Source: CAZEKB01 sp964512225 (GTDB lineage: Bacteria; Myxococcota_A; UBA796; UBA9615). From it: a stretch of 64,000 nucleotides of DNA. The notes under the pieces were generated by a model. It did no database searches. It was given only the letters and a program-made list of their open reading frames with translations, and was not told where the DNA came from. The stretch is taken from NCBI GenBank assembly GCA_964512225.1, contig CAZEKB010000010.1:25020-89019 (forward strand), written 5' to 3'. The translations under genes were made by a program, and so were the position numbers. Positions 26,661-34,767 of the stretch are shown here, piece by piece; position 1 is the first letter of the stretch, and each line of letters starts with the position of its first letter.

Positions 26661-27104
26661 ATGTCAGGCTCGGAGAAGGAATACAACACCCTCGGCGCCC
26701 ACCGGTTTCACATCGAGATCGACGGGGTCATCCAAGGCGGCTTCAAGACGATGTCCGGCCTCGGGAGCAAGCAGGACGTCATCGAGTTCAAGCTCGGCGG
26801 CGACCGCAGCGTCCGCAGCAAGCCGGGTCGCGTGAAGTTCAACAACATCGTGCTCGAGAAGGGCTACACCACGGGCACGGAGCTGTTCGACTGGCGCAAG
26901 TCCATGATCGAGGGCAAGGACGACCGCAAGAGCGGCGCGATCATCGTGCTCAACGACGACGGCAGCCAGGCCGCGCGGTGGGACTTCTTCCGCGCGTGGC
27001 CCGTGACCTGGGAAGGCCCCGGCCTCACCGCGGGTGCGGCCGACTCCGCCGTGGAGAAGGTCGAGCTCGCCGTCGAATGGGTGGAGCAGGGGACCGTCTC
27101 CTAG
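26661..27104 (+). CDS. tail tube protein 3
   Basis: A 147-residue gp19-type protein: AHRFHIEIDGVIQGGFKTMSGLGSKQDVIEFKLGGD, RSKPGRVKFNNIVLEKGYTTGTELFDWRKSMIEG, RKSGAIIVLNDDGSQAARWDFFRAWPVTWEGPGL and AVEKVELAVEWVEQ. It closely resembles tube 1 in length and layout, so it could be a second bulk subunit or a positional variant next to the baseplate. It is nine bases after tube 2 and probably co-translated with it. Confidence 0.93.
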   Translation: MSGSEKEYNTLGAHRFHIEIDGVIQGGFKTMSGLGSKQDVIEFKLGGDRSVRSKPGRVKFNNIVLEKGYTTGTELFDWRKSMIEGKDDRKSGAIIVLNDDGSQAARWDFFRAWPVTWEGPGLTAGAADSAVEKVELAVEWVEQGTVS

Positions 27105-27216
27105 CGGGGAGGCGCAGGACAGCCCGGTCCACCTTCACTAGAATCCTTGCCTTCGGGGCGCCCGCCGATCGGGGCGAAGCTGCCTCATCGACCGACCGCG
27201 GAGCTGCCGAGATCCC

Positions 27217-27579
27217 ATGGAACTGAAGACCGAGTACGAGTTCACGCTGCCCAAGGGGTACGTGGACAGCGAGGGCAACCTGCATCGGCAGGGCGTGATG
27301 CGTCTCGCCAGCGCCAAGGACGAGATCATCCCCCTGACCGACCCCCGGGTCGCGCGCAACAAGGCCTACATGATCATCGTCCTCCTCTCCCGCGTCATCC
27401 GGCGCCTCGGGACGATGGAGAGCGTGCACACCGGAGTCATCGAGAACCTCTTCGCGGCGGATCTCCGCTACCTCGAGGAGCTCTACAACCGCATCAACGA
27501 AGACGAGGTCTCCGTCCGGGTGAAGTGCCCGAGCTGCGGCCACGACTTCGAGAAGGAGTTCGGCAGCCTGGGGGAATAG
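27217..27579 (+). CDS. small CIS protein with Zn-ribbon tail
   Basis: A 120-residue protein. The N-terminal 80 residues (FTLPKGYVDSEGNLHRQGVMRLASAKDEI, MIIVLLSRVIRRLG, IENLFAADLRYLEELYNRINE) resemble the small T4-baseplate/tail-assembly-chaperone-like proteins found between tube and second sheath genes in CIS loci. The C-terminus has CPSCGHDF, one CxxC knuckle; a second Cys pair is missing, so Zn binding would need a dimer or partner. The next coding frame begins inside its 3' end without a good start codon, and a five-G run precedes its stop (see the site at 27570). Predicted cytosolic assembly factor. Confidence 0.82.
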   Translation: MELKTEYEFTLPKGYVDSEGNLHRQGVMRLASAKDEIIPLTDPRVARNKAYMIIVLLSRVIRRLGTMESVHTGVIENLFAADLRYLEELYNRINEDEVSVRVKCPSCGHDFEKEFGSLGE

Positions 27580-27743
27580 TTCGCTACCCCCTGGATCGGC
27601 TCTACCAGGAGGTAGCCTATATCGCGTACCACTTCCACTGGACGCCCGACGACATCATGGCGCTGTCGCACAAAGAGCGGCACCAGTGGGCGAAGGAGAT
27701 CGCGGGGATCAACGAGAAGATCAACCGCTCCTTCAACCGGTAA
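27525..27743 (+). CDS. small conserved CIS protein (DUF6760-like)
   Basis: The conserved part is VRYPLDRLYQEVAYIAYHFHWTPDD...ALSHKERHQWAKEIAGINEKINRSF (27576-27743), matching the roughly 55-residue protein commonly placed before the second sheath gene in CIS loci. In this frame there is no ATG, GTG or TTG near that point. The only upstream candidate is GTG 27525, which would add 17 unrelated residues and overlap the previous gene by 55 bases. Alternatives are an ATA start at about 27575 or a -1 frameshift from the preceding gene. The coordinates given assume the GTG. Role unknown, probably assembly. Confidence 0.72.
   Translation: MPELRPRLREGVRQPGGIVRYPLDRLYQEVAYIAYHFHWTPDDIMALSHKERHQWAKEIAGINEKINRSFNR
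27570..27579 (+). other. possible -1 ribosomal frameshift site
   Basis: The Zn-ribbon gene ends ...CTG GGG GAA TAG, and the next frame is -1 relative to it. The five-G run (27570-27574) lets a tRNA on GGG slip back onto GGG just before the TAG, which would fuse the two proteins. This resembles programmed frameshifting in phage tail-assembly chaperone genes, but no downstream pseudoknot was verified. Confidence 0.3.
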
Positions 27744-27765
27744 CGAGCCCGGCTGAACAACCACC

Positions 27766-29217
27766 ATGTCTCTCCCCACCACCCCCGGCAGCGAACTCGC
27801 GTTCCGCCCCGGCCTCGTTCTCGCCGAGACGGATCGGGGAGACGCGGTCGACACCACGGTCCGTACGGACGTGGCGGCCTTCGCTCGAGTCCGCTGGTCG
27901 CCGGAGGCGCTCGACCCCGACCAGGAGGGTGTCGACGCCCTCAGCGTCATCGACCTCCCCGGGTCGGCGGAGGCGGTCAAGCTGCCGTTTCAGCTCGTCC
28001 ACCACGAGCTCGAGGACTGGGAAGAGGAGGTCTTCGAGGGCGAGTTCCGCACCCAGCGTCCCGCGCTGATCCGCAACTACTTCGCCAACGGCGGGGTCAC
28101 CGCCCACCTCGTGGACGTCACCTTCTCGGTCCCCCCCTTCGATCCCTCGGGTCTGGACGACGACGAGGACCCGGAGCTGATCGCCGAGCAGCGGCTCGAG
28201 GCGGCGTTCCTGCGGTTCTACACCTGGCTCTTCGACCGCCTCGACGACTACGGCGCCGGCTCGATCAGCCAGATCTGCCTGCCGGAGCTGTGGCTGCGCC
28301 AGGTCCACCTGCTGCCCACGGTCTGGGCGATGGCCGCGAACTTCGCGCGCAAGACCGGCAATCGCTTCATCGTCGCCGACTCCTGCCCCCCGTTCGGGAT
28401 GCTCCAGGACGCCGAGCGCAAGCGCGCGCGGGCCGAAGGCTACGAGCTGAGCGCCGAGGAGCTGTCTCCGGCGTCGTTGGTCCCCTGGTACCGCGAGGAG
28501 AAGTGGGGCGACCGCGAGGACGTGCCCACCGAGGTCGGTCTCACGCTCGACGCCTTGGAGGAGACCCGGTCCGCGCTGCGACGATCCCAGGTCACGCTGT
28601 CCTGCCTCGCCATCTACTGGCCGTGGGTGCGGACGCACCGGGGGCTCAACCTCCCGCCGTGCGGCGCCGTGTGCGGGATCTACGCGCGGAGCGACGACGA
28701 GAACGCCCCCGTGGGCGTGATGAAGCCGCCCGCCAACGAGACGATCCGCGGGATCCAGGACGTGTCGATGCACATCGACGAGCAGCCTCGGAACCTGCTG
28801 CAGCGCAGCGGCATCAACCTCCTGCAGATCCGATCCGGCAAGGGGATCATCATCTGGGGCGCGCGGACCCTGAGCGAAGAGGACCTGTGGCGCTTCGTGA
28901 ACGTCCGCCGCTTGATCGGCTACATCGGCAAGCAGCTCGAGATGGACAACCAGTGGGCCATCTTCGAGAACAACACCTTCTCGCTCCGCGAGCGGGTGGA
29001 GCGGGATACGAAGTACTTCCTGCACGACCTCTTCGAGCTCGGGGCGCTGCGGGGCGACACGCCGGAGGAGGCGTACATCGTCCGGTGCAACGACGAGAAT
29101 AATCCCGAGGAGATCGTGGATGCGGGTATCTTGGTGGTGGACGTGTGGGTGAATCCCGTTCAGACGAACGAATTCGTCCACCTCCAGCTCAAATACGGTG
29201 ACGCCTCGGTGCAGTAA
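27766..29217 (+). CDS. contractile tail sheath protein 2
   Basis: A 483-residue second sheath paralogue. The N-terminus is divergent and acidic (PTTPGSELAFRPGLVLAETDRGDAVDTTVRTDVAAFARV). The C-terminal sheath domain is clear: GVMKPPANETIRGIQDVSMHIDEQPRNLLQRSGINLL, GKGIIIWGARTLSEEDLWRFVNVRRLIGYIGKQLEMDNQWAIFENNTFSLRERVERD and NPVQTNEFVHLQLKYGD. It is shorter than sheath 1 and placed among baseplate-side genes, suggesting a sheath-initiator or baseplate-proximal ring role, as with the minor sheath proteins of Afp/PVC. Confidence 0.95.
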   Translation: MSLPTTPGSELAFRPGLVLAETDRGDAVDTTVRTDVAAFARVRWSPEALDPDQEGVDALSVIDLPGSAEAVKLPFQLVHHELEDWEEEVFEGEFRTQRPALIRNYFANGGVTAHLVDVTFSVPPFDPSGLDDDEDPELIAEQRLEAAFLRFYTWLFDRLDDYGAGSISQICLPELWLRQVHLLPTVWAMAANFARKTGNRFIVADSCPPFGMLQDAERKRARAEGYELSAEELSPASLVPWYREEKWGDREDVPTEVGLTLDALEETRSALRRSQVTLSCLAIYWPWVRTHRGLNLPPCGAVCGIYARSDDENAPVGVMKPPANETIRGIQDVSMHIDEQPRNLLQRSGINLLQIRSGKGIIIWGARTLSEEDLWRFVNVRRLIGYIGKQLEMDNQWAIFENNTFSLRERVERDTKYFLHDLFELGALRGDTPEEAYIVRCNDENNPEEIVDAGILVVDVWVNPVQTNEFVHLQLKYGDASVQ

Positions 29218-29235
29218 CGGAGAAAGGTACCGACG

Positions 29236-29709
29236 ATGGCCGACAACACGAACGTCAGCGACTACGGGGACGATCCGTTCGGCGCGTACAACTTCTGGGT
29301 GGAAGTTGACGGCATGGACGGAATCAAGGCCCGATTCAGCGAGGTCTCCGGACTCAAGGGAGACGTCGAGGAGTACGAGATCAAGGAGGGCGGCCTCAAC
29401 TACCGCACCCACCTGATCCCGGGCCGGACCAAGTGGGGCCCCATCACGCTCAAGAAGGGCCTCACCGGGGACGACGACCTCGAGAAGTGGTGGGCCGACA
29501 TCGTCCAGAACAAGAAGGGCAAGCAGCGCAAGACCGTCAAGATCACGCTGCTCAAGCGGGACATGACGGCCGAGAAGAGCTGGAACATCCGGAACGCGTG
29601 GATCAAGTCGTGGCAGGGCACGACGGTCAACGCCAACGGGTCCGAAATGGCGATCGAGACTTTCGTCCTCAACCACGAGGGCGTGACCGAGTGGACCGGG
29701 GAGAGCTGA
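29236..29709 (+). CDS. tail tube protein 4 (baseplate-proximal type)
   Basis: A 157-residue gp19/Afp5-type protein: DPFGAYNFWVEVDGMDGIKARFSEVSGLKGDVEEYEIKEGG, YRTHLIPGRTKWGPITLKKGLTGDDDLEKWWADIVQNKKGKQRKTVKITLLKRD, and IRNAWIKSWQGTTVNANGSEMAIETFVLNHEGV. The DPFGAYNFWVEVDG start and its position between the second sheath and the LysM gene match the minor tube protein that connects hub and tube. AGAAAGG lies upstream of the ATG. Confidence 0.95.
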   Translation: MADNTNVSDYGDDPFGAYNFWVEVDGMDGIKARFSEVSGLKGDVEEYEIKEGGLNYRTHLIPGRTKWGPITLKKGLTGDDDLEKWWADIVQNKKGKQRKTVKITLLKRDMTAEKSWNIRNAWIKSWQGTTVNANGSEMAIETFVLNHEGVTEWTGES

Positions 29710-29768
29710 GCTCCCCCCGGTCTCACGACAACCGAACCACCGCGTAGCACCGAGAAAAGGAGCCCGCG

Positions 29769-30416
29769 ATGTCCGAACTGGCAAAGGCCTACTTCGAGCA
29801 GGTCGAGAACAGCAAGAAGTTCGAAGTTCAGTTCAACCCGGAGAGCTACAGCATCTCCAAGGCGGCGGACTGGTCCCAGAACAAGAGCGACCACGTGCTC
29901 GACAGCCCCCTTCTGGAATGGAAGGGCGGCAAGTCGATGAAGCTCGAGATGACGCTCATGTTCGACACGTACGAAGACGAGTCGGACGTGCGGAAGATCA
30001 CCGCGCCCATCGAAGAGCTGACCATGGTCTACGACGAGACCCACGGTCCGCCGCACCTCTACTTCCACTGGGACGACTACATCACCGTCCGCGGGTCGCA
30101 CAAGGTGACCTGGGTGATGACCGCCTTCAATACGACCTACAAGATGTTCAGCGCGGCGGGCGTGCCGGTGCGCGCCGAGATGAAGGTATCCCTCACCGAG
30201 ATCGCGGACGAGGAGACCCAGAAGAGGCGCATCCGCCTGCAGTCCCCCGACCACGAGAAGGCGTACCGCGTCCAGCCCGGCGACACGCTGCAGGCGATCG
30301 CCAACGAGGCGTACGACGACCCCACGCTGTGGCGCCCCATCGCCGCGGCCAACAACATCGAGGACCCGCGCAGCCTCGAGCCGGGCCAGGTGCTTCGCGT
30401 TCCGCGGATTCGCTGA
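29769..30416 (+). CDS. LysM baseplate/tube-connector protein
   Basis: A 215-residue protein. The N-terminal 150 residues are the CIS/phage connector domain (KKFEVQFNPESYSISKAADWSQN, MKLEMTLMFDTYEDESDVRKIT, WVMTAFNTTYKMFSAAGVPVRAEMKVSLTEI). A LysM domain ends the protein (about 165-213: YRVQPGDTLQAIANEAYDDPTLWRPIAAANNIEDPRSLEPGQVLRVP). In Afp/PVC loci this gene (Afp7-like) precedes the hub gene, and the product bridges tube and hub. The LysM part probably helps assembly rather than peptidoglycan binding. AAAGGAG precedes the ATG, and only three bases separate it from the hub gene. Confidence 0.95.
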   Translation: MSELAKAYFEQVENSKKFEVQFNPESYSISKAADWSQNKSDHVLDSPLLEWKGGKSMKLEMTLMFDTYEDESDVRKITAPIEELTMVYDETHGPPHLYFHWDDYITVRGSHKVTWVMTAFNTTYKMFSAAGVPVRAEMKVSLTEIADEETQKRRIRLQSPDHEKAYRVQPGDTLQAIANEAYDDPTLWRPIAAANNIEDPRSLEPGQVLRVPRIR

Positions 30417-30419
30417 GCC

Positions 30420-31466
30420 ATGGCAAAGGAACACAACTACGCGGCCTTCTCGGTCACCATCGGGGGCACGTCGCTGAACGTGGCCAACGACGGCATGGAG
30501 GTGGCGAAGATCCTCGTCGACCTCGAAGCCGACAAGATCGACATGGCGACGGTCAAGTTCAACGACGTCGCGCGCGGGGTGCTCGCCGAGGCGAAGTACA
30601 ACGTGGGCGACCCGATGCAGATCGACCTCGGGTACTCCGACGGGGAGACGACGCTCTTCAAGGGGGAGGTGGTATGCCTCGAGCCCAACTGGCCGGAGGG
30701 GCAGCCCGCGGGCCTGACGGTGCGCGGCATGGACCGGGCGCATCGGCTCAAGCGGGGCAGCAAGATCCGGTTCTGGGAGAACATGAAGGACAGCGACATC
30801 GTGAGCGCGATCGTGGGGGAGAACGGCCTCTCCGCGGAGTGCGATACCACGGATGTTCAGCACGTCTACATCCTCCAGAACAACCTGTCGGACGCCGAGT
30901 TCCTCAAGTACCTGGCGCGTCGCAACCACTTCCACCTGCAGGTGGACGACAACAAGGTCAAGTTCATCAAGCCCGCGGTGGGCGGCGGCACGGAGGTCGC
31001 GCTCAAGTACAGCATCGAGCTGATGGACTGCCGCATGCGGCTCAACGCGATCGGCCAGGTGGACGAGGTCATCGTCCGCGGCTGGGACATCTTCCAGAAG
31101 AAGGAGATCGTGGGGAAGGCGAAGACGGGCGATCTATCCAAGGGCGGCGGCAAGAACATCGGCGCCGACCTCGCCAAGGACGCGTTCGGGGCCGCGAAGG
31201 CCTACGTGACGACGTACCCGATCCCGGACCAGGGCGCGGCGGACAGCCTCGCCAAGGGGCTGCTCGGCGCCAAGGCGAACCAGTTCCTCACCGGGACCGG
31301 CCGCTGCCAGGGCAACCCCGACGTGAAGCCCGGCAACACCGTGGACCTGCAGGAGCTCGGCATCTTCAGCGGCAAGTACTACGTCACGGCCGCCCGCCAC
31401 CAGATCGGCCAGCGCGGCTACATCACGGACTTCGACTTCTGCTCGAACACCGACGGTAACGGGTAG
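30420..31466 (+). CDS. CIS hub protein (gp27/late control D-like)
   Basis: A 348-residue protein of the gpD/gp27 hub family: ADKIDMATVKFNDVARGVLAEAKYNVGDPMQIDLGYSDGE, LFKGEVVCLEPNW, LTVRGMDRAHRLKRGSKIRFWENMKDSDIVSAIVGENGLSAE, VYILQNNLSDAEFLKYLARRNHFHLQVDDNKVKF. The C-terminus has the bacteriophage hub fold (GTGRCQGNPDVKPGNTVDLQELGIFSGKYYVTAARHQIG). It trimerises and receives the spike (21757 or 22508) below and the tube above. Unlike VgrG or Afp8 it ends before the OB domain, so hub and spike are separate genes about 8 kb apart. Confidence 0.94.
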   Translation: MAKEHNYAAFSVTIGGTSLNVANDGMEVAKILVDLEADKIDMATVKFNDVARGVLAEAKYNVGDPMQIDLGYSDGETTLFKGEVVCLEPNWPEGQPAGLTVRGMDRAHRLKRGSKIRFWENMKDSDIVSAIVGENGLSAECDTTDVQHVYILQNNLSDAEFLKYLARRNHFHLQVDDNKVKFIKPAVGGGTEVALKYSIELMDCRMRLNAIGQVDEVIVRGWDIFQKKEIVGKAKTGDLSKGGGKNIGADLAKDAFGAAKAYVTTYPIPDQGAADSLAKGLLGAKANQFLTGTGRCQGNPDVKPGNTVDLQELGIFSGKYYVTAARHQIGQRGYITDFDFCSNTDGNG

Positions 31467-31557
31467 CGGCGGCCGGGACCGCCTCGTCTCCTCCGGCACC
31501 TCGCCCCTCGCGATCGCCCTTCGCACTCGGCCTCGCGCGGCGTAGGCTGGACGGGCC

Positions 31558-33066
31558 ATGAGAGCGCTGCTCATCGCCGCCCTCCTCGTCGTCCCGTCGG
31601 GCGCGCTCGCCGCGGACTTTCCGGTCTGCCACACCCCCGCCCTCCTGCCGACCTTCGCGCCTGCGCCGGGGCCGCCGTCGTGGACCGCCGCCCGCGACAA
31701 GGACGCGCGCAACCCGCTGGGTGTGCCCAACCAGCGGCTCAGCGACAACTTCGCCGTCCGGTGGGGCAACGGCTGGAGCGCGCCCACTTCGCAGATCGAC
31801 GACCTGGTCGACGCGCTCGAGGACGCCTGGGCCGTGATGATCGGCGACATGCAGCATCCGATGCCGTGGACCACCGACGGGACGCTGATCAACGTCTACA
31901 TCGGGGACAGCGGCAACGGCGCCCCCCCGAGCTACGGCGCGGGCGGGTACTTCACGCCGGACTCGCAGAACTACCCCACCCTCGTCATCGCCGCGGCCTC
32001 GATCCCCGCTCGCTCCCGCACCGTCGCGATCCACGAGCTGTACCACGCCGTGCAGTGGGGCCTCGGCACCTACACCTACGACGACGCCGACGTGGGGGCC
32101 TGGTACTGGGAGGCGACGGCGAGCTGGATCCCGTCCATGGTGGACACGCAGTCCAGCGACCACGCCATCTTCCTCTTCGGCTTCGCCCTCGCGGCGTACC
32201 TCCCCCTCGACTCCTTCGACTACGCCGACTCCGGCGCCCTCGTGGAGTACCACCAGTACGGGGCCATGATCTTCCCGACCTTCCTCAGCGAGCAGGTGAC
32301 CCCGTGGCAGGCGGTCCGCAACTCCTGGGTGGAGCCGGTCGGCGGCACCGGCGACCCGATCGAGGCCCTGCGCTACGAGCTCGCCGATCTCGGTGAGGAC
32401 TTCGACGACGCCTTCGTCGACTTCGCCGCCCACAACGTCTTCTGGGACTACCGTCAGGGCGCCGCCTTCGAGTCGATCATCGACCTGTACCGCGACTACT
32501 ACCCCGGCGAGGACGAGTACACCGAGATCGTGACCCGCGAGGGGGAGGGGAGCCCCCCGAGCTCGCGGAGGCCCGCCCGGTACGGGACCAACACCCTGAT
32601 CCTCGACCTCCCGTCGAACCGATCCTGGGAGCTGACCGTGGACGTGGACGGCCAGGGGGACCGGGGGAGCCCCGCGCGCTGGGGTACGACGCTCGTCACC
32701 GACGACGGCGACATCGAGTACGAGCGCTTCTACTTCGACGACGGCTTCGCGACCGTGCGGTTCTCCACCGACGGCGGGGACGTCGCGCTGTCCGTCGCCG
32801 CGTGGTCCGAGCAGCGGCGCGCGGGCGAGCGCTTCGACTGGTCCTGGGACCTGCGCGAGGTCCAGGGCGGCGACGACGACGACGCGGGCGACGACGACGA
32901 CGTGGGCGACGACGACGACAGCGGCTCCGGCGGCCGCTCCGGCCGCGGCAACGCGCGCGGCCGAGGGTGCTCCTGCCGCACCGCCCCCGCCGCGACCCCC
33001 GCCGCGCCGCTCGCGCTGCTCGCGATCCTCCCCATCGTCCGTCGTCGACGCGGGCGCGCCGCCTGA
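31558..33066 (+). CDS. secreted metalloprotease-like protein with MYXO-CTERM tail
   Basis: A 502-residue protein. The signal peptide ends near ALAAD. Residues about 160-190 carry IHELYHAVQWG, an HExxH-like variant (H-E-L-Y-H) of zinc metallopeptidases, followed 20-odd residues later by WYWEATASW, whose Glu is a suitable third ligand (gluzincin-like). After a beta-rich domain comes an Asp-tract linker (GDDDDAGDDDDVGDDDDS). The C-terminal tail has CSC, a hydrophobic stretch (PLALLAILPIV) and RRRRGR, which is the MYXO-CTERM surface-anchoring pattern. It interrupts the CIS genes and might be a surface factor or an effector; substrate unknown. Confidence 0.85.
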   Translation: MRALLIAALLVVPSGALAADFPVCHTPALLPTFAPAPGPPSWTAARDKDARNPLGVPNQRLSDNFAVRWGNGWSAPTSQIDDLVDALEDAWAVMIGDMQHPMPWTTDGTLINVYIGDSGNGAPPSYGAGGYFTPDSQNYPTLVIAAASIPARSRTVAIHELYHAVQWGLGTYTYDDADVGAWYWEATASWIPSMVDTQSSDHAIFLFGFALAAYLPLDSFDYADSGALVEYHQYGAMIFPTFLSEQVTPWQAVRNSWVEPVGGTGDPIEALRYELADLGEDFDDAFVDFAAHNVFWDYRQGAAFESIIDLYRDYYPGEDEYTEIVTREGEGSPPSSRRPARYGTNTLILDLPSNRSWELTVDVDGQGDRGSPARWGTTLVTDDGDIEYERFYFDDGFATVRFSTDGGDVALSVAAWSEQRRAGERFDWSWDLREVQGGDDDDAGDDDDVGDDDDSGSGGRSGRGNARGRGCSCRTAPAATPAAPLALLAILPIVRRRRGRAA

Positions 33067-34235
33067 GCCTCACCCGATCGAGGACCGTCGACGTCGCGTT
33101 CGCCCTGGCGATCGGGGCGGTCGCCGTGCTGCGCCTGCGGTACGCCCTCACCCTTCCGGACGAGACCGCCGACCTGTCCCGGCACATGGCCTACGGGGCG
33201 CGGATCTGGACGGACGGGCCCGGCGTCGCGGCCCTGCCGCTCGAGAAGCTCGCCGCCAACACCGCCCCCGCGCACATCGATCTCCAGGACATGCCGCGCC
33301 ACGCCACGTGGTTCATCGAGTGGTCCTGGCTCCCGTACAACTACCCGGCCATGGCGCTCGCGTTCTTCACGGCGCTCGCCGCCCTGTCCCCGACGCTGCT
33401 GGCGGGCAAGCTGGCCCTGACCCTCATCGAGGCCGCCAACGCCCTGCTGGCCTGGAAGATCACCGACTCTCGCTGGACCGGCCTGCTCGTCTGGGCGTCG
33501 GCCCCGTCGATCTGGTGGGTGTCCCGGGAGGGGCAGTTCGAGCCGCTGCAGAACCTGTTCGTCCTCGCCGCCCTGCTCGCGCTGCGCCGCGGCCGGACCG
33601 GGGCGGCCTGGACCCTGCTGCTGCTGGCCGTGCAGACCAAGGTCACGGCCGTCGTCCTCGTCCCCTGGTTCCTGCGCGAGCTCGTCCGGGACCCCACCCG
33701 CGCCCGCGCCGCCGCCGTCGGGGCGCTCGCCGGGCTCCTGCCCACGGCCCTCGCGTCCGCGGCCTACCCCGCCGTCGCCAACGTGTTTCGCCACGCCGCC
33801 CCCCTCGCCGTGTCGCCCTGGGGCATTCCGGCCCTGGGCATGTCCCCGCCGCCGCCCACCTGGACCTCGCTCATGCACGTCCTGGCGCTCGCGGGCCTCG
33901 CCGCGGTCGTCGCCGTGCTCGTCGTCGGGGCCCGGCGCGCGACCGACCGGTGGGCCTACGTCGCCCCGGCCGCCTTCCTGGCCGCCCTGCTCGTCGCCGG
34001 GCAGGCCCAGCCCTGGTACGTCCTCCTGCTGCCGGCCTTCCTCGTCCCCGTCGCGGACGCTCGGGTTCGCAACGCCGCCATCGCGGCGACGCTCCTCATG
34101 GATCCGTCGTCTTGGGCCCGCGTCTTCGGGGGCGATACGGGCGCCCGCGAGCAGTACCACCGGGTCCTCGGGTGGTTTCTGGAGGGGCCCTTCGAGGTCG
34201 ATACCCCGCTGTGGCACTTGTGGAGCGCTCACTGA
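33063..34235 (+). CDS. polytopic GT-C type glycosyltransferase-like membrane protein
   Basis: About 390 residues with eight or more hydrophobic segments (VAFALAIGAVAVLRLRYAL, MALAFFTALAALSPTLLAGKLAL, AWTLLLLAVQTKVTAVVLVPW, AAVGALAGLLPTALASAAYPA, MHVLALAGLAAVVAVLVVGA, WAYVAPAAFLAALLVAGQAQPWYVLLLPAFLVPV). The first periplasmic loop has acidic residues (LPDETADLSRHMAYG), as in GT-C enzymes using lipid-phosphate sugars. There is no ATG, GTG or TTG at the natural start. A CTG overlapping the previous TGA (CTGA) fits the coupling style here; GTG 33126 would cut the first helix. Function in glycan synthesis is likely; specificity unknown. Confidence 0.75.
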   Translation: MSLTRSRTVDVAFALAIGAVAVLRLRYALTLPDETADLSRHMAYGARIWTDGPGVAALPLEKLAANTAPAHIDLQDMPRHATWFIEWSWLPYNYPAMALAFFTALAALSPTLLAGKLALTLIEAANALLAWKITDSRWTGLLVWASAPSIWWVSREGQFEPLQNLFVLAALLALRRGRTGAAWTLLLLAVQTKVTAVVLVPWFLRELVRDPTRARAAAVGALAGLLPTALASAAYPAVANVFRHAAPLAVSPWGIPALGMSPPPPTWTSLMHVLALAGLAAVVAVLVVGARRATDRWAYVAPAAFLAALLVAGQAQPWYVLLLPAFLVPVADARVRNAAIAATLLMDPSSWARVFGGDTGAREQYHRVLGWFLEGPFEVDTPLWHLWSAH

Positions 34236-34359
34236 CCCCGCGGTCGGGTTGATCCCTCCCTCCCGATCGAGGAGAATCATCGTCCGGTTCGCTCGGAGGA
34301 GACGGACCGCCGGTCGTAGCTGAACGGTGGATGTGCGGCCGCCCGGCAAGGAGAATCTC

Positions 34360-34767
34360 GTGAGTCGCGAGTTCCTCGGCAGAGGGTGGCGCTTTCCCGT
34401 CGTTCCGCGTCAAGACGGGCAGGGCGTGGAGCTGTCTCAGTACGAGCTCAACATCGCCGAGTGCATTCACGTGGTCCTGAACACGCAGCCCGGCGAGCGG
34501 CAGATGCTCCCCGAGTTCGGCTGTCCCCTCCAGGATCTCATCTTCGAGACCAACTCCGCCTCGACGCGTCACACGGCGGAGGGGATGGTGCGCACGGCCC
34601 TCGCTCGCTGGGAGCCGCGCATCGACGTGGACGACGTGATCGCCGAGTCCGCGCCGGAGGATCCGAACCGGATCCGCCTGCGCATCTCGTACCTCGTCCG
34701 GAAGTCGAACAACCACCAGAACATGGTCCACCTGCTCCAGCTGCAGGAGTTCATCGATGCCGATTGA
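34360..34767 (+). CDS. baseplate wedge protein gp25-like
   Basis: A 135-residue GPW/gp25 family protein, the small wedge protein that nucleates sheath polymerisation at the baseplate. Family marks: LGRGWRFPVV, YELNIAECIHVVLNTQPGERQMLPEFGCPLQDLIFETN, LARWEPRIDVDDV and RIRLRISYLVRKSNNHQNMVHLLQL. The EPR core typical of gp25 (PRID after W-E) is present. I chose GTG 34360 because AAGGAG lies six bases upstream; an in-frame GTG at 34327 would add 11 residues without a ribosome site. The 3' end overlaps the next gene by 11 bases. Confidence 0.94.
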   Translation: MSREFLGRGWRFPVVPRQDGQGVELSQYELNIAECIHVVLNTQPGERQMLPEFGCPLQDLIFETNSASTRHTAEGMVRTALARWEPRIDVDDVIAESAPEDPNRIRLRISYLVRKSNNHQNMVHLLQLQEFIDAD

